64,000 nucleotides of DNA from JAFLCL01 sp039809495 (lineage in GTDB: Bacteria; Myxococcota_A; Polyangia; Polyangiales; Sandaracinaceae): contig JBDHVC010000002.1 in assembly GCA_039809495.1 (NCBI GenBank), positions 1 through 64,000 of the forward strand, read 5' to 3'. A model generated the notes under the pieces. The model was not told the origin of the DNA. It saw only the letters and a program-made list of their open reading frames with translations, and did no database searches. Position 1 is the first letter of the stretch. Every line of letters begins with the position of its first letter. The translations under genes and the position numbers were made by a program. Shown in pieces: positions 1-12,633 of the stretch.

Positions 1-108
1 ACCTCACGCGCGAAGAGCACCTCACGCGCGAAGAGCACCTCACGCGCGAAGAGCACCTCACGCGCGAAGAGCACCTCACGCGCGAAGAGCACCTCGCGCG
101 GGCCGAGC
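1..108. repeat. 18-bp tandem repeat at the window edge
   Basis: Five identical 18-bp units (acctcacgcgcgaagagc) occupy 1-90 and a sixth, degenerate unit follows at 91-108. The array may continue to the left of the window. One forward frame reads as a repeated LTREEH hexapeptide, which would make it the tail of a protein entering from the left. That reading frame runs on into the antisense of the next gene and stops near 209, so a coding role is unproven. The array lies directly downstream of the stop of the lipoprotein gene at 112. Confidence 0.9.
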
Positions 109-111
109 GCC

Positions 112-786
112 TCAGCGTCGGCGGCCCGCCGGCCCGGACGCCGCGGGGGGCTCGACCGCCTCGAGGGTCTCGTGACCGCGGTACTCGAGGAGGCCCTCGC
201 TGTTGTTGAAGCCCGCGCCCGAGAGGCGCGCGAAGCGTCCCGTGACCTTCACCTTGTTGCCGACGTTGAAGTCGGTCGGGATCGGGATCATCCCGGACTC
301 CGACTCGGGCGGCTGCGTCCGCCCACGGCGAGCGTTCTCGATGGCCTCGTCGATGGCCGCCTGGTTCTCCGCGTATCCGACGACCATCAGCCGCTGACCG
401 TCCGCGGGGACGTCACGCGCGTCGGCGATCCAGAGGTGCGGCGCGGCCGGCGGTGGGCAGGTCCGACCCGTCGGGCACTCGGGCGGCGTGTAGATCTCGA
501 CGATGTAGCCGGTGATCGTCTGATCGTGATCCATCGTCGTCGCCTCGCGTCGACGAACGCCGTAGACGCTGTAGCTGCCGTCCGGGTACTGGACGGGGTA
601 GGGCGGAGGCGGGATCGTCGGGACGTTCGGGATCGACGGGCTCACGTCGGGCAGCGCCTCGATGACGAGGTCGCTCGCGGGGCCCTCTCCGCATCCGGCG
701 ACGAGGGTCGTCGCCACGAGGGGCGCGGCGAGCGCGAGCACGCCACGCAGGTGAAGTCCCGAGGAACGCAATGCGGTTCGCTTCAT
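112..786 (-). CDS. Putative lipoprotein of unknown function
   Basis: A 224-residue protein with a lipoprotein signal: basic start (MKRTALRSSG), hydrophobic core and lipobox LVAGC near residue 30, so it is probably anchored in the envelope. A Pro-rich stretch follows (around 45-60). The C-terminal third (VGNKVKVTGRFARL and onward) looks like a small beta-barrel of OB-fold type, an inference from pattern only. The start at 786 is preceded by a GGAAGG ribosome site; the frame stays open upstream but no signal peptide would be usable there. It is co-directional with the HEAT gene upstream (41-bp gap), so the two may be co-transcribed. I do not recognise the family. Confidence 0.75.
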   Translation of the reverse strand: MKRTALRSSGLHLRGVLALAAPLVATTLVAGCGEGPASDLVIEALPDVSPSIPNVPTIPPPPYPVQYPDGSYSVYGVRRREATTMDHDQTITGYIVEIYTPPECPTGRTCPPPAAPHLWIADARDVPADGQRLMVVGYAENQAAIDEAIENARRGRTQPPESESGMIPIPTDFNVGNKVKVTGRFARLSGAGFNNSEGLLEYRGHETLEAVEPPAASGPAGRRR

Positions 787-827
787 CGAAGGCACCTTCC
801 AGAGAGGTGGGGCGCACGCTACCAGAG

Positions 828-3380
828 TCACTCGGCGCGTGGAACCCCTCGATTGACTTCGGACGTCGGCTCGCACGGAGGCTGGGGGTGCGAGAGCAGC
901 GGATCGAACGCGGGAGCGGAGGGCCCGCGCGCGGCGCGGCGGGCCCGCGCGGCGGTCTCTCCGCCCATCCGCAGCGCGACCCGGAGCGCGAGCTGGGCGT
1001 TCTCGAGCTGAGAGGCGCTCGCGTCCTGCCGGGCGCCCCGCTCGACGACGCGAACGAGCGCTGGGCCCAGGCTCGGCGCGCAGCGGGCCTCCGCGAGCTC
1101 GACGGCTCGCGAGGTGACGTGGGGCCACTCTCGCGCGTCGAGGAGGATCGCGCCGAGCGGCTCGTCGACGTCTGCGGCCGGGCGCGAGCGGAGCAGGCCG
1201 AGCGCGCTCGCGCGCATCGCCGAGAGGGGATCGCCGAGGGCCGCGATCACGAGCGCGCGCCCCTCTGGACGATCGACGAGCTCGCCGAGGGCGTAGGAGC
1301 GCACGAGCGGCCACGGATCGTGGCGCGCCAAGGTGAAGAGCGTCGCCTCGCCGCCTCGGCGATGCGCGACGACCCGAGCGGCGGCGAGGCGCACGCGGGG
1401 CACGGGATCACGCAGCGCGTGCGCGAGGAGATCCGCGGAGGCGCGCGCGCCGAGCGCGTCGAGCGCCGCGGCGCGGAGCATCCACGCGTCGGCCGAGCGC
1501 GCCTGCTCGTCGAGCCAGCCGAGCGCGGCGTCGGGCACGACGCGGAGCGCGCGCGCGAGCCGGTAGCGCGTGTCGAATTCCGCTCGCGCGGCCGGGGTCT
1601 CGAGCGCGGCGCTCGCGAGCTGGCGCACGAGCTCGACCGATCCGTCCCGCTCGTCCGCGACGCTCGCCGCGATCGCGGCCATCGCGTGACCATCGAGCGG
1701 GCCGCTCGAGAGCGCCTCGCGCCAGCGCGCGTGTCGGATCAGCCCCCGCGCCACGATCGCGCGCAGCGCCGGCCGATCGAAGGCGCTCCGATCGAGCTCG
1801 GTCACGCGCTCCCACGCGCCCTCCGGCAGCCCCGCGCCCTCCGCGAGGGCGCTCGCGGCGATCGGCGTCTCGTGCGGCTCTTCGACGGCGACGTCGACGA
1901 GCGCGGCGCGATCCTCGTCGTCGCCTCGCCCGAGCGCCTGGGCGGCGTCACGGCGCACCTCCTCGTCGTCGTCCGCGGCGCCGCGCGCGCGCAGCGCCCG
2001 GATCGCCGCGCGGACGCTCGCGGGGCGCGCGATCTGCTCGATCCCGGCGAGCACCCGGAGCGCACGCCGCTTGCCTCGCGGACCGAGCCGCGGCCACGCC
2101 TCCTCGAGCGCGGTGATGGTCGGCGGGCCGCTCGCGGCCAGCCAGCCGACGACGCGGTCGCCGTCCGCGTCATCGGCGACGAGGCGCTCGATCAACGGAG
2201 CGATCCCGCCGGGCTCGTCGACGACGCAATACGCATCGATCTCGGAGAACCCCGTGAGCGGGCGCGCGTCCGGGCTCGCGGGACGCGACGCGCCCTCGAC
2301 GATCGCGATCGAGACGCACGCCGAGGGCGTGGGCGAGGGCAGCGGGATCCAGGCCCCGGACGCGAGCGTCTCCGGGATGCTCACGAGGTAGCCCGCCCCA
2401 TCGACCCGCAGGACGAGCCGCCTCGGGAGGCTGCGTGGCGCGCCCGCGTGGAGCGCGATCCCGGTGAGCGGCGGTCCGGCGTAGCGGGCGCGGAGCAAGG
2501 CGCTCGTCGGCTCGCTCGGCGCGCTCCAGCCTGTCGAGCGGTTCCCATCCGTGAGCCCCGCCGGCGGGCCGAGGAGGGCCGCGTTTGGCGGATCGGCGCT
2601 CATGTCGCCGTCTCGCGCGGCCTCGCCCGACGCGAGGGTGAGCCGAAGCGCGTGGAGCCGCGGGGCCTCCCGCCCCTCGAGCGGCTGCGCGTCGAGCGGC
2701 GTGAGCCCCACGACGTCGCGCGTTGGCGCGAGCGGCGCGAGCTCGAGGCGGCTGCCCCCGTCGTGGCGCGTCACCCGTACGGCTCGGGGGTCGAGGAGGG
2801 CTGGGGGCTCGCCGCACTCCGCGAGCCCCTCTCGCCGCTGACCCACGACGACCTCGGGCCGCGCGCTCCCACCCGAGGTGCGCACTTCGAGCACGTCCGC
2901 GACACGTTCGCCAGGGTCGCCGTGCCAGTCGAGCCGTCCCCGCCAGAGGATCTGCATCCTCGGCGCGGGGGCCACGAGGGCGGCGATCTCCACGTGCTCC
3001 CCACGACCTCGGACGACGTAGAGGGCGCTGGGGCCTCCCCACAGCTCCTCGACGCGGACGTCCTCGAGCGCGAAGGGGAGGTCCCATTGATCGCTGCCTC
3101 GCCGCCCCGCATCGAAGGCGAGGTGCGTGCTTCCCTCGCCCCGGCTCGCGACGACGCGAGCGCTCGACCCCACCGACAACGTCGCGGGCAGCGGTTCGGC
3201 GCGCGCCGTGCTGCTCAGCGTCAGGCCGCTCAGCGTCAGGCCGATCCCGAAGAGCAGGGCGGCGACGGAAGCTCGATGGAAGCGATGGCGTATCTGGACG
3301 GTTTCCAGGAGGTCGTGGCTCGCTTTGGGTATGCGGATTGCTGGGCGTTCACGCCTGCTCATGACGATGCACGGAACCAT
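828..3380 (-). CDS. Exported HEAT-repeat protein with discoidin-like domain
   Basis: About 850 residues. After a short cytoplasmic lead there is a signal-like segment (VAALLFGIGLTLSGLTL, ending STARA), so the protein is probably periplasmic or surface-located. The middle has a motif typical of galactose-binding/F5-8 type C folds (LTDGNRSTGWSAP, around residue 290). The C-terminal half is a run of alpha-helical HEAT-like repeats (for example DEEVRRDAAQALG, DPVPRVRLAAARVVAHR, DPWPLVRSYALGELVDRP), which usually act as a protein-binding scaffold. The start is uncertain: 3380 has a weak GAGAG site, and 3362 (MSRRERP) is the alternative. It is divergent from the sigma factor gene. The exact role is not known to me. 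Confidence 0.7.
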   Translation of the reverse strand: MVPCIVMSRRERPAIRIPKASHDLLETVQIRHRFHRASVAALLFGIGLTLSGLTLSSTARAEPLPATLSVGSSARVVASRGEGSTHLAFDAGRRGSDQWDLPFALEDVRVEELWGGPSALYVVRGRGEHVEIAALVAPAPRMQILWRGRLDWHGDPGERVADVLEVRTSGGSARPEVVVGQRREGLAECGEPPALLDPRAVRVTRHDGGSRLELAPLAPTRDVVGLTPLDAQPLEGREAPRLHALRLTLASGEAARDGDMSADPPNAALLGPPAGLTDGNRSTGWSAPSEPTSALLRARYAGPPLTGIALHAGAPRSLPRRLVLRVDGAGYLVSIPETLASGAWIPLPSPTPSACVSIAIVEGASRPASPDARPLTGFSEIDAYCVVDEPGGIAPLIERLVADDADGDRVVGWLAASGPPTITALEEAWPRLGPRGKRRALRVLAGIEQIARPASVRAAIRALRARGAADDDEEVRRDAAQALGRGDDEDRAALVDVAVEEPHETPIAASALAEGAGLPEGAWERVTELDRSAFDRPALRAIVARGLIRHARWREALSSGPLDGHAMAAIAASVADERDGSVELVRQLASAALETPAARAEFDTRYRLARALRVVPDAALGWLDEQARSADAWMLRAAALDALGARASADLLAHALRDPVPRVRLAAARVVAHRRGGEATLFTLARHDPWPLVRSYALGELVDRPEGRALVIAALGDPLSAMRASALGLLRSRPAADVDEPLGAILLDAREWPHVTSRAVELAEARCAPSLGPALVRVVERGARQDASASQLENAQLALRVALRMGGETAARARRAARGPSAPAFDPLLSHPQPPCEPTSEVNRGVPRAE

Positions 3381-3699
3381 GACGGATCTCTCGAGCGGCA
3401 CGACATCTGCTCCCGGATCTGCTCCCGACCGCGGGCGGCGCGCCGCTCGACGCGAGACTACCTCCATGACGCCTCGAGCATGCACGCGGATGTTGTGCGA
3501 AGCCGCAGAAAAGGGTAAGCGCGGGCTCCGATTTTCGGAGGCCCGGGCGCAAGCGCACCGCGGACCGACGACACCGCCCACGAGCCGACCGAGGTCCCTC
3601 CCCGTCCCGGTGGTGGCCGACGAATCCACGACGAACCCCGCTGAATCGAGCCCGAGTCGACCATCGCTCGGGCAGCCCAGGCGAACGAGGCAACGCAGC
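3381..3699. other. 319-bp divergent intergenic region with leader hairpin
   Basis: No gene is visible here. On the plus strand TTGTGC (3493-3498) and TAAGCG (3516-3521) are 17 bp apart, a moderate sigma-70 promoter for the sigma factor gene. It is followed by a stem-loop at 3522-3545 (CTCCGA, loop TTT, TCGGAG, extended by a GGG/CCC step with one bulged G), which would sit at the very 5' end of that transcript. The remaining leader of about 150 bases shows nothing I recognise. Confidence 0.4.
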
Positions 3700-5343
<1,644 letters not shown>

Positions 5344-5380
5344 CAGGGCGGCTCGGCCGTCGCTCGCCCGCGGAGGGGGG

Positions 5381-5407
5381 TCAGCGGCTTCACCCCTGCA
5401 GCGCTGA
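5381..5407. terminator. Possible bidirectional terminator hairpin
   Basis: Inverted repeat TCAGCG/CGCTGA with a 15-base loop lies between the convergent sigma factor and dacB genes. There is no U-tract, so this rests mainly on position. Confidence 0.3.
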
Positions 5408-5435
5408 AGGGCGGCATTTCATCTCTGAAGCGTCG

Positions 5436-6887
5436 TCACGGGCGAGGGCGGTAGAGCGCCTCGACGAGCGCGTGCGCGATGGCGTCCGCGGCCAGGCGCG
5501 CCGCGCTCTGGCGCCCGCGCGCGCCGTTGACGAGCACGCTGAAGGCGTAGGCGCGGCCCGGGGTCGGCCCGAGGACGTAGCCAGAGAGGGCGATCGCGTC
5601 GTCGAGCGTGCCCGTCTTGGCGCGGACGACGCGCGGCACTGGCAGGTCGCGTAGCCGGCGGGCCAAGGTGCCATCCACGCCTCCGATGGCGAGGTGGGCC
5701 ACGTACTCGCTCGCGATCGCGGGGGAGCGGAAGGCGAAGACGAGGATCTGGACGAGCTCCGCCGAGGAGATCCGGTTGCCCTCGAAGAGGCCGGAGCCGT
5801 TGACGATGGCGGGCTCGCCCGTGACGCCGGCGTCCGAGAGGAACGCTCGGATCGCGCCGAGCGAGTCCTCGACGCGACCCGGCTGATGTCGCTCCGCGCC
5901 CAGCGCGCGAAAGACCATCTCGGCGACGAAATTGTCGCTCTGCTTCCCCATCGCGGTGATGATCTCGGCGAGCGGGCGAGACGTGTGCATCGCGAGGAGC
6001 GGGCTCGTCGTCGCCGTCGTGGCGAGGCTGACGTCGCCGCTCACGCGCACGCCGACGGCGACGAGCGCGTCGTGGAGCAGGTGCCCGGACCAGGCGAGGG
6101 GGTTCTCGATCCGGCGCCGGTAGCTCAGCATCGCCGAGCCGAGCGGGATCGAGCCGGAGAGGCGCAGCCGCATGCGTTCGCCCTCTGCCCGCTGGTCGGC
6201 GATGACGTTCGGCGCGCCGCCCTCGCTCGTGGTGATCTGGTTCTCGAGGATGAAGTAGCCGTCGCCGTCCACGTCCACGACGGCCGGCGCGCCGACGGCG
6301 TCACCGGGGCGCACGCGAAGGACGTACCCGTTCGCGTCGACCGACACGGCGCCGGTCGCGGCGCGGAACGGCGAGACCTCGTTCGGCTGCTGCTCGAAGG
6401 CCGGCGGCAGGAGCTGGTCGTCGAAGTAGCTCGCGTCGACGACGACGCGGTCGACCGAGCGGATCCCGCGCCGCGCGAGATCGCGCGCCAGCTCCACGAG
6501 ATCCGCCTGCGTGAGCGACGGATCCCCGACGCCTCGGAGCGTGAGCCCCCCGACGACGGCCTGCCCCTCGACGCGGCCGTAGAGGCCCGTGCGGAAGCGG
6601 AACTCGGGGCCGAGAAAGTGAAGCGCGGCCGCGGCGGTGACGAGCTTCTGGTTCGACGCCGGGTTCAGCGCGAGGTCGGGGCGGAGCGCGAAGACCCGCT
6701 GCCCCGTCGCCGCGTCGGCGACGGTCACGGACACGCGCTCGCCGAGGCCGGCCTGCTCGACGATCGCGCCGAGCGTCGTCGCGAGGTCGCTCGCCTGGCC
6801 TCGAGCGCTGGGCGGCGCCGGGAGCGCGCAGACGAGGGCGACGAGCGCGGCCAGCGCGAGGGCGGTGCGGGTCCCATGGGCGTGCAT
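5436..6887 (-). CDS. dacB: D-alanyl-D-alanine carboxypeptidase/endopeptidase (PBP4 type)
   Basis: A 483-residue periplasmic penicillin-binding protein of the S13 (DacB/PBP4) family, which trims D-Ala-D-Ala ends or cuts peptide cross-links in peptidoglycan. The N-terminus is a signal peptide (about 1-31). All three active-site motifs are present: SxxK as S78-N-Q-K81 (NPASNQKLVT), SxN as SDN in GKQSDNFVAE (near 325), and KTG in VRAKTGTL (near 427). The inserted domain between SxxK and SxN, typical of the family, is present, and the length is normal. It is divergent from the HD hydrolase gene (86-bp gap) and convergent with the sigma factor gene. Confidence 0.93.
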   Translation of the reverse strand: MHAHGTRTALALAALVALVCALPAPPSARGQASDLATTLGAIVEQAGLGERVSVTVADAATGQRVFALRPDLALNPASNQKLVTAAAALHFLGPEFRFRTGLYGRVEGQAVVGGLTLRGVGDPSLTQADLVELARDLARRGIRSVDRVVVDASYFDDQLLPPAFEQQPNEVSPFRAATGAVSVDANGYVLRVRPGDAVGAPAVVDVDGDGYFILENQITTSEGGAPNVIADQRAEGERMRLRLSGSIPLGSAMLSYRRRIENPLAWSGHLLHDALVAVGVRVSGDVSLATTATTSPLLAMHTSRPLAEIITAMGKQSDNFVAEMVFRALGAERHQPGRVEDSLGAIRAFLSDAGVTGEPAIVNGSGLFEGNRISSAELVQILVFAFRSPAIASEYVAHLAIGGVDGTLARRLRDLPVPRVVRAKTGTLDDAIALSGYVLGPTPGRAYAFSVLVNGARGRQSAARLAADAIAHALVEALYRPRP

Positions 6888-6973
6888 CCGCGCGTTGTAG
6901 CGCGGGACGCCGCGCGCGGGCCGACGGACGGGCGAGCGGCGCCTCGCCGCGCGGGTCGTGGTAGGGACGCCAG

Positions 6974-8311
6974 GTGATTCTCCGCGATCCCGTCCATGGC
7001 CTCGTCGCCTTCGAGGGCGACGAAGAGCGCGTCGTGCTCGCGCTCCTCGAGACCCGCGAGGTGCAGCGCCTGCGGCGCGTGCGGCAGCTCGGCCTCACGT
7101 CGCTGGTCTTCCCGGGCGCCGAGCACTCGCGCTTCGCCCACGCGGTCGGGACGGCGCACGTGATGTCGCGGCTCGAGCAGCGCGTCGCGCTCGTCATGCA
7201 CGAGCTCCCGGTCGAGCAGCGCCTCTCCCCCACCTCCGCGCGCGACGCGCTCGCCGCCGCGCTCTTGCACGATCTCGGGCACGGCCCGTTCTCGCACCTC
7301 TTCGAGGAGGTCGTGCCGGACGCGCGCGCGCACGAGGCGTGGACGGTGACGATGATCCTCGACCCCGCGACCGACGTCCACCGCGCGCTCCGGCGCATCG
7401 ACGCCGAGATGCCCATGCGCGTCGCCGATCTCGTCAGCGGCCGCCACGAGCTCGCCTGGCTCGCGTCCACGATCTCGAGCGTGCTCGACGTCGATCGCTG
7501 CGACTACCTCCTGCGCGACAGCCAGATGACGGGGGTGCGCTACGGGATCTACGATCTCGACTGGCTCCTCCGCGCGCTCACCTTCGGCGAGATCACGACC
7601 TCCTCGGGGGAGCGGCGCACCGTGCTCGCGATCGAGGGGCGCAAGGGCCTCCCACCGATCGAGGGCTTCTTCCTCGCGCGCCACTTCATGTACCAGCAGG
7701 TCTATCACCACAAGGCGACGCGCGCGGCCGAGAGCCTCGTGCGCGCCCTCTTTCGCCGGGTCCGCGACGTCGTGCGCGACGGCGCGAGGGCGTCGGAGTC
7801 GATCCCATCGGCGCTCCGGCGCGCGGCGCTCGGGGAGGCGCCCTCGCTCGGCGAGTACATCGAGCTCGACGACACGACGCTCTCGAGCGCGCTCGCGGCG
7901 TGCGAGCGCGATCGCGACGAGACGCTCGCGGATCTCGCGCGTCGCTTCCGCAACCGCGTGCTGCCGAAGACCATCCCGCTCCCCGATCGCCCGGAGGACG
8001 CCCCGATCTGGGCCGAGGCGCACGCGAGGGCCTGCGCGATCGCCCGCGCACGCGGGCTCGACCCCTCCCTCTACGTGTGGCTCGACGTCGCGGACGACGT
8101 CCCCTACCAGGACGACGAGGCGGACTCGGGCCTCTGGGTCGTGCGGCGACACCACGCGCCCGCGCGCCTCGGCGACCTGTCCTTCGCGCTCGAGAAGCTC
8201 CGCAACCAGCGGATCCTCCGGCCGAGGCTCTGCTTCGCTCCGGAGCTGCGCGACGCGATCGCCTCCGCGCTCGAGCCCGTCCTCGCGCGCTCGGCCGAGG
8301 GGGCGCGATGA
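6974..8311 (+). CDS. HD-domain phosphohydrolase (dGTPase/YdhJ-like)
   Basis: A 445-residue HD-superfamily metal-dependent phosphohydrolase of the COG1078 type. Metal-binding signatures are visible: HSRFAHAVG at 51-59, the HD dyad H99-D100 in ALLHDLGHGPFSH, and a downstream Asp in SVLDVDRCDYLLRD (about 170-183). Members of this group include dNTP triphosphohydrolases and related enzymes, and the substrate here is not established. The start is GTG 6974 with the typical opening ILRDPVHGLVAF. Its stop overlaps the start of the small membrane protein gene (ATGA), which implies translational coupling. Confidence 0.85.
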   Translation: MILRDPVHGLVAFEGDEERVVLALLETREVQRLRRVRQLGLTSLVFPGAEHSRFAHAVGTAHVMSRLEQRVALVMHELPVEQRLSPTSARDALAAALLHDLGHGPFSHLFEEVVPDARAHEAWTVTMILDPATDVHRALRRIDAEMPMRVADLVSGRHELAWLASTISSVLDVDRCDYLLRDSQMTGVRYGIYDLDWLLRALTFGEITTSSGERRTVLAIEGRKGLPPIEGFFLARHFMYQQVYHHKATRAAESLVRALFRRVRDVVRDGARASESIPSALRRAALGEAPSLGEYIELDDTTLSSALAACERDRDETLADLARRFRNRVLPKTIPLPDRPEDAPIWAEAHARACAIARARGLDPSLYVWLDVADDVPYQDDEADSGLWVVRRHHAPARLGDLSFALEKLRNQRILRPRLCFAPELRDAIASALEPVLARSAEGAR

Positions 8312-8511
8312 GCGATCGGACGACGCGGCTCATCGCGACGCTCGCGCTCGCGCTCTCGATCATCGCCGTGGTCGTCGCGCTCCTCGCGGAGCGGGCGGCC
8401 GACGATCGCCTCCGCGAGATCGAGCGCCTGCGCGACGTGCTCGAGCGGCTCGACACGACGCGGGCGGGCGGCCGTCCGTCGCTCGCGCTCGATCCGGGCG
8501 ATGACCCGTGA
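8308..8511 (+). CDS. Small single-pass membrane protein
   Basis: A 67-residue protein overlapping the HD hydrolase stop by four bases. It has one transmembrane helix (LIATLALALSIIAVVVALLA, about 8-27) followed by a charged, probably coiled-coil segment (ERAADDRLREIERLRDVLERL) and a short tail. The tight coupling suggests that it works with, or tethers, the HD protein, but no family is recognised. The coding call rests on the ATGA overlap, the clean membrane helix and continued codon bias. Confidence 0.65.
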   Translation: MSDRTTRLIATLALALSIIAVVVALLAERAADDRLREIERLRDVLERLDTTRAGGRPSLALDPGDDP

Positions 8512-8588
8512 GGCGCGCGGCGTGACGCGGCGCTCGCGCGCCTCTCGGTTGCCACTTGGCGGCGAGCCTGAGAACATGCGGCGGGACG

Positions 8589-9944
8589 ATGGCGAAGATC
8601 CTCGTGGTCGATGACCAACGGAACATGCGGGCCACGCTCTCGCTCATGCTGCGGGGCGTGGGGCACGAGGTCACCGAAGCGGTCGACGGCGACGAGGCGT
8701 GCCAGCGCGTCGATGACGACGCGTTCGACATCGTGCTCACCGACCTCCGCATGAGCGGCAAGGACGGCCTGGACGTCCTCCGCCACGCGAAGGAGGTCGC
8801 GCCGATGACCGAGGTGCTCGTGATGACCGCGTACGGGACGATCGAGAGCGCGGTCGAGGCGATGCGCATCGGGGCCTACGACTACATCCAGAAGCCCTTC
8901 GCGGAGGAGGAGCTCCTCGTCAAGCTCGAGCGCGCCATCGAGAAGCGCAAGCTCGCGGGCGCGATGAGCGCGATGACCGCGAGCTTCCGGGAGCGCTACG
9001 GGTTCTCGAACATCATCGGCCGCTCCGCCTCCATCCGAGACGTGCTCGCGCGCATCGTCCGGATCGCGCCGACGGACACGACGGTCCTCATCACGGGCGA
9101 GAGCGGGACGGGCAAGGAGCTCGTCGCGCGCGCGGTCCACGCGAACTCGCTCCGCGCCGAGAAGCCCTTCGTCACCGTGAACTGCGCGGCCGTGAGCGAG
9201 ACGCTGCTCGAGAGCGAGCTCTTCGGCCACGTGCGCGGCGCCTACACGGGCGCGGTGAGCGCCCGCCGCGGGCTCTTCGAGGAGGCGAACGGCGGGACGT
9301 TCTTCTTCGACGAGATCGCGGAGACGCAGCCCGCGTTCCAGGCGAAGCTCCTGCGCGCCATCCAGGAGGGAGAGATCCGCCGCCTCGGCGACAACAAGCC
9401 CGTGAAGGTCGACGTCCGCATCATCGCGGCGACGAACCTCGACCTCCAGGAGGCGATCGCCGACAAGCGCTTTCGGCTCGACCTCTACTACCGCCTCAAC
9501 GTCGCGCGGTTCGTCTTGCCGCCGCTGCGCGATCGGCGCGAGGACATCCCGCTCCTCGTCGACTACTTCGTCGACAAGTACGCGCGCAAGATGCGCCGGC
9601 GCGTCGAGCTCGGCGAGGGCGTCATCGACTACCTCGTCCGCTACGACTTCCCGGGGAACATCCGCGAGCTCGAGAACATGATCGAGCAGGGCGTCGCGCT
9701 GGCGGTGGGAGGTCGCGTGCGGCTCGACGACATCGTGCCGCCGGAGGTCCAGCAGCGGGTGACCCCGATCCCCGGCGGCGCGTCGGGTCGTCGCCTCTCC
9801 GAGGTGGTCGACGACGCGGAGCGCGAGGCCATCGCCCAGGTGCTGCGGGAGGTCGACGGCAACAAGGAGAAGGCGGCCGACGTCCTCGGGCTCTCGAACA
9901 CGACGCTCTGGCGGAAGATGAAGCGGCTCAACATCCAGGGCTGA
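8589..9944 (+). CDS. NtrC-family sigma-54-dependent response regulator
   Basis: A 451-residue three-domain regulator. Receiver domain 1-120: acidic pair D8-D9, phosphoacceptor D52 (IVLTDLRMSG), and the conserved Lys in YIQKPF. AAA+ sigma-54 activation domain about 145-380: Walker A GESGTGKE, the GAYTGA loop (a Tyr variant of GAFTGA), Walker B TFFFDEIAE, and an arginine-finger region. C-terminal Fis-type helix-turn-helix (EKAADVLGLSNTTLWRKMKRL). It should switch on sigma-54 promoters after phosphorylation. No histidine kinase lies nearby, so its partner is encoded elsewhere. It is convergent with a second regulator of the same family, 36 bp away. Confidence 0.93.
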   Translation: MAKILVVDDQRNMRATLSLMLRGVGHEVTEAVDGDEACQRVDDDAFDIVLTDLRMSGKDGLDVLRHAKEVAPMTEVLVMTAYGTIESAVEAMRIGAYDYIQKPFAEEELLVKLERAIEKRKLAGAMSAMTASFRERYGFSNIIGRSASIRDVLARIVRIAPTDTTVLITGESGTGKELVARAVHANSLRAEKPFVTVNCAAVSETLLESELFGHVRGAYTGAVSARRGLFEEANGGTFFFDEIAETQPAFQAKLLRAIQEGEIRRLGDNKPVKVDVRIIAATNLDLQEAIADKRFRLDLYYRLNVARFVLPPLRDRREDIPLLVDYFVDKYARKMRRRVELGEGVIDYLVRYDFPGNIRELENMIEQGVALAVGGRVRLDDIVPPEVQQRVTPIPGGASGRRLSEVVDDAEREAIAQVLREVDGNKEKAADVLGLSNTTLWRKMKRLNIQG

Positions 9945-9980
9945 TCCCGCGCGTCGGCCCGCGAGCGGCGGCGACGATCG

Positions 9981-11372
<1,392 letters not shown>

Positions 11373-11469
11373 CGCGGGATGATAGGACGAAATATCGAGT
11401 CGTCCTGCCGATCGACGCGTGGCGCGAGGGGCGCCGGTCCCTCGGCGCGAGGGCGGCCGCGGATCGGGA

Positions 11470-12633
11470 TCAGCCGACGAAGCGGTCGTGCATCGCTCGG
11501 ACGCACGCGTCGAGCGCGGGCTCGTCGACGAGCACGCTGACGCGCGCCGCGCTCGCGCTCGCGCCGAGCACCCGCGCGCCCGCCTCGCGCGCGATCGCGA
11601 GCGTCGCCGGGAGCGCCCCGGCCCCGACGCCGACGAGGGTCGCCGCGGCCATCCCTTCGACGAGCGAGGAGGCGTCCCCGAGCGCGTCGAGCTCCGCGCG
11701 CACGCGCTCCCAGTCGGGCGCGAGCGCCGTGGCGAGGGTCATCGTCGTCACCACGCTGCCCTCGGCCTCGTGGGTCTCCACGTCGCGCGTCGGGAGCGAG
11801 GCGGCGTCGAGGATCGTCGTCGCGTCGACGAGGGCTCGCTCGCCTCGCACGGCGAGCCGAACGATCCCACGCTGGCCGACGGCCGAGCGCGCCGCGGCGC
11901 TCGAGCGCTCGCTCACGACGGTCTCCCTCCCCGGGCTGAACGTCGATCGCGCGTGGATGGCGATCCTCGCGTTCTTCGCGAATTCGACGGCGGCCGCGTT
12001 GAGCACCTTCGCGCCCACGTCCGCCATCTCCTGCATCGTGGCGTAGTCGATCGAGGGGAGGTGGACGGCGCCCGGGACGACGCGGGGATCGGCGCTGTAG
12101 ACCCCGTCGACGTCGCTGTAGATCTCCGCGCGCTCGGCCTCGAGGGCGGCCGCGAGCGCGATCGCGGTCGTGTCGCTCCCACCTCGGCCGAGCGTCGTGA
12201 TCTCGCGTCGATAGCTCATCCCCTGGTAGCCCGCGATGATGACGATCTTGCCGCGCGCGAGCTCGTCCTCGATCCGATGCGGTCGCACCTCGATGATGCG
12301 CGCGTCGAAGTGCCGATCGTTCGTGATGATGCCGCTCTGCGAGCCCGTGAACGAGATCGCCTCGAGGCCTCGCTTCTGGATCGCCATCGCGAGCAGCGCC
12401 ATCGACACGCGCTCGCCCGTGGTGAGCAGCATGTCGAGCTCGCGCCGCGGCGGGTTCGGATCGACCTGCTTGGCGAGCGCGAGGAGCTGGTCGGTCGTCT
12501 TGCCCATCGCCGACACGACGACGACGACCGAGTGACCTTCGCGGGCGGTCGCGACGACCTTGTCGGCGACGTGGCCGAGCTTGTCGACGTCGGCGACGGA
12601 GCTGCCACCATACTTCTGAACGACGATGCTCAT
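11470..12633 (-). CDS. lysC: Aspartate kinase
   Basis: A 387-residue aspartokinase catalysing ATP-dependent phosphorylation of aspartate, the first step to lysine, threonine, methionine and diaminopimelate for the cell wall. The N-terminal signature KYGGSS is at 7-12, and the substrate/ATP region is seen in LLTTGERVSMALLA, SGIITND and LGRGGSDTTAIALAAAL, followed by IYSDVDGVYSADPR. The C-terminal part (from about 255) is the regulatory ACT region and is slightly short and divergent, which may affect feedback inhibition. Start 12633 is preceded by GAGG; the frame is open far upstream but only as antisense of the next gene. asd, the next enzyme of the pathway, lies 43 kb away in this window. Confidence 0.93.
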   Translation of the reverse strand: MSIVVQKYGGSSVADVDKLGHVADKVVATAREGHSVVVVVSAMGKTTDQLLALAKQVDPNPPRRELDMLLTTGERVSMALLAMAIQKRGLEAISFTGSQSGIITNDRHFDARIIEVRPHRIEDELARGKIVIIAGYQGMSYRREITTLGRGGSDTTAIALAAALEAERAEIYSDVDGVYSADPRVVPGAVHLPSIDYATMQEMADVGAKVLNAAAVEFAKNARIAIHARSTFSPGRETVVSERSSAAARSAVGQRGIVRLAVRGERALVDATTILDAASLPTRDVETHEAEGSVVTTMTLATALAPDWERVRAELDALGDASSLVEGMAAATLVGVGAGALPATLAIAREAGARVLGASASAARVSVLVDEPALDACVRAMHDRFVG

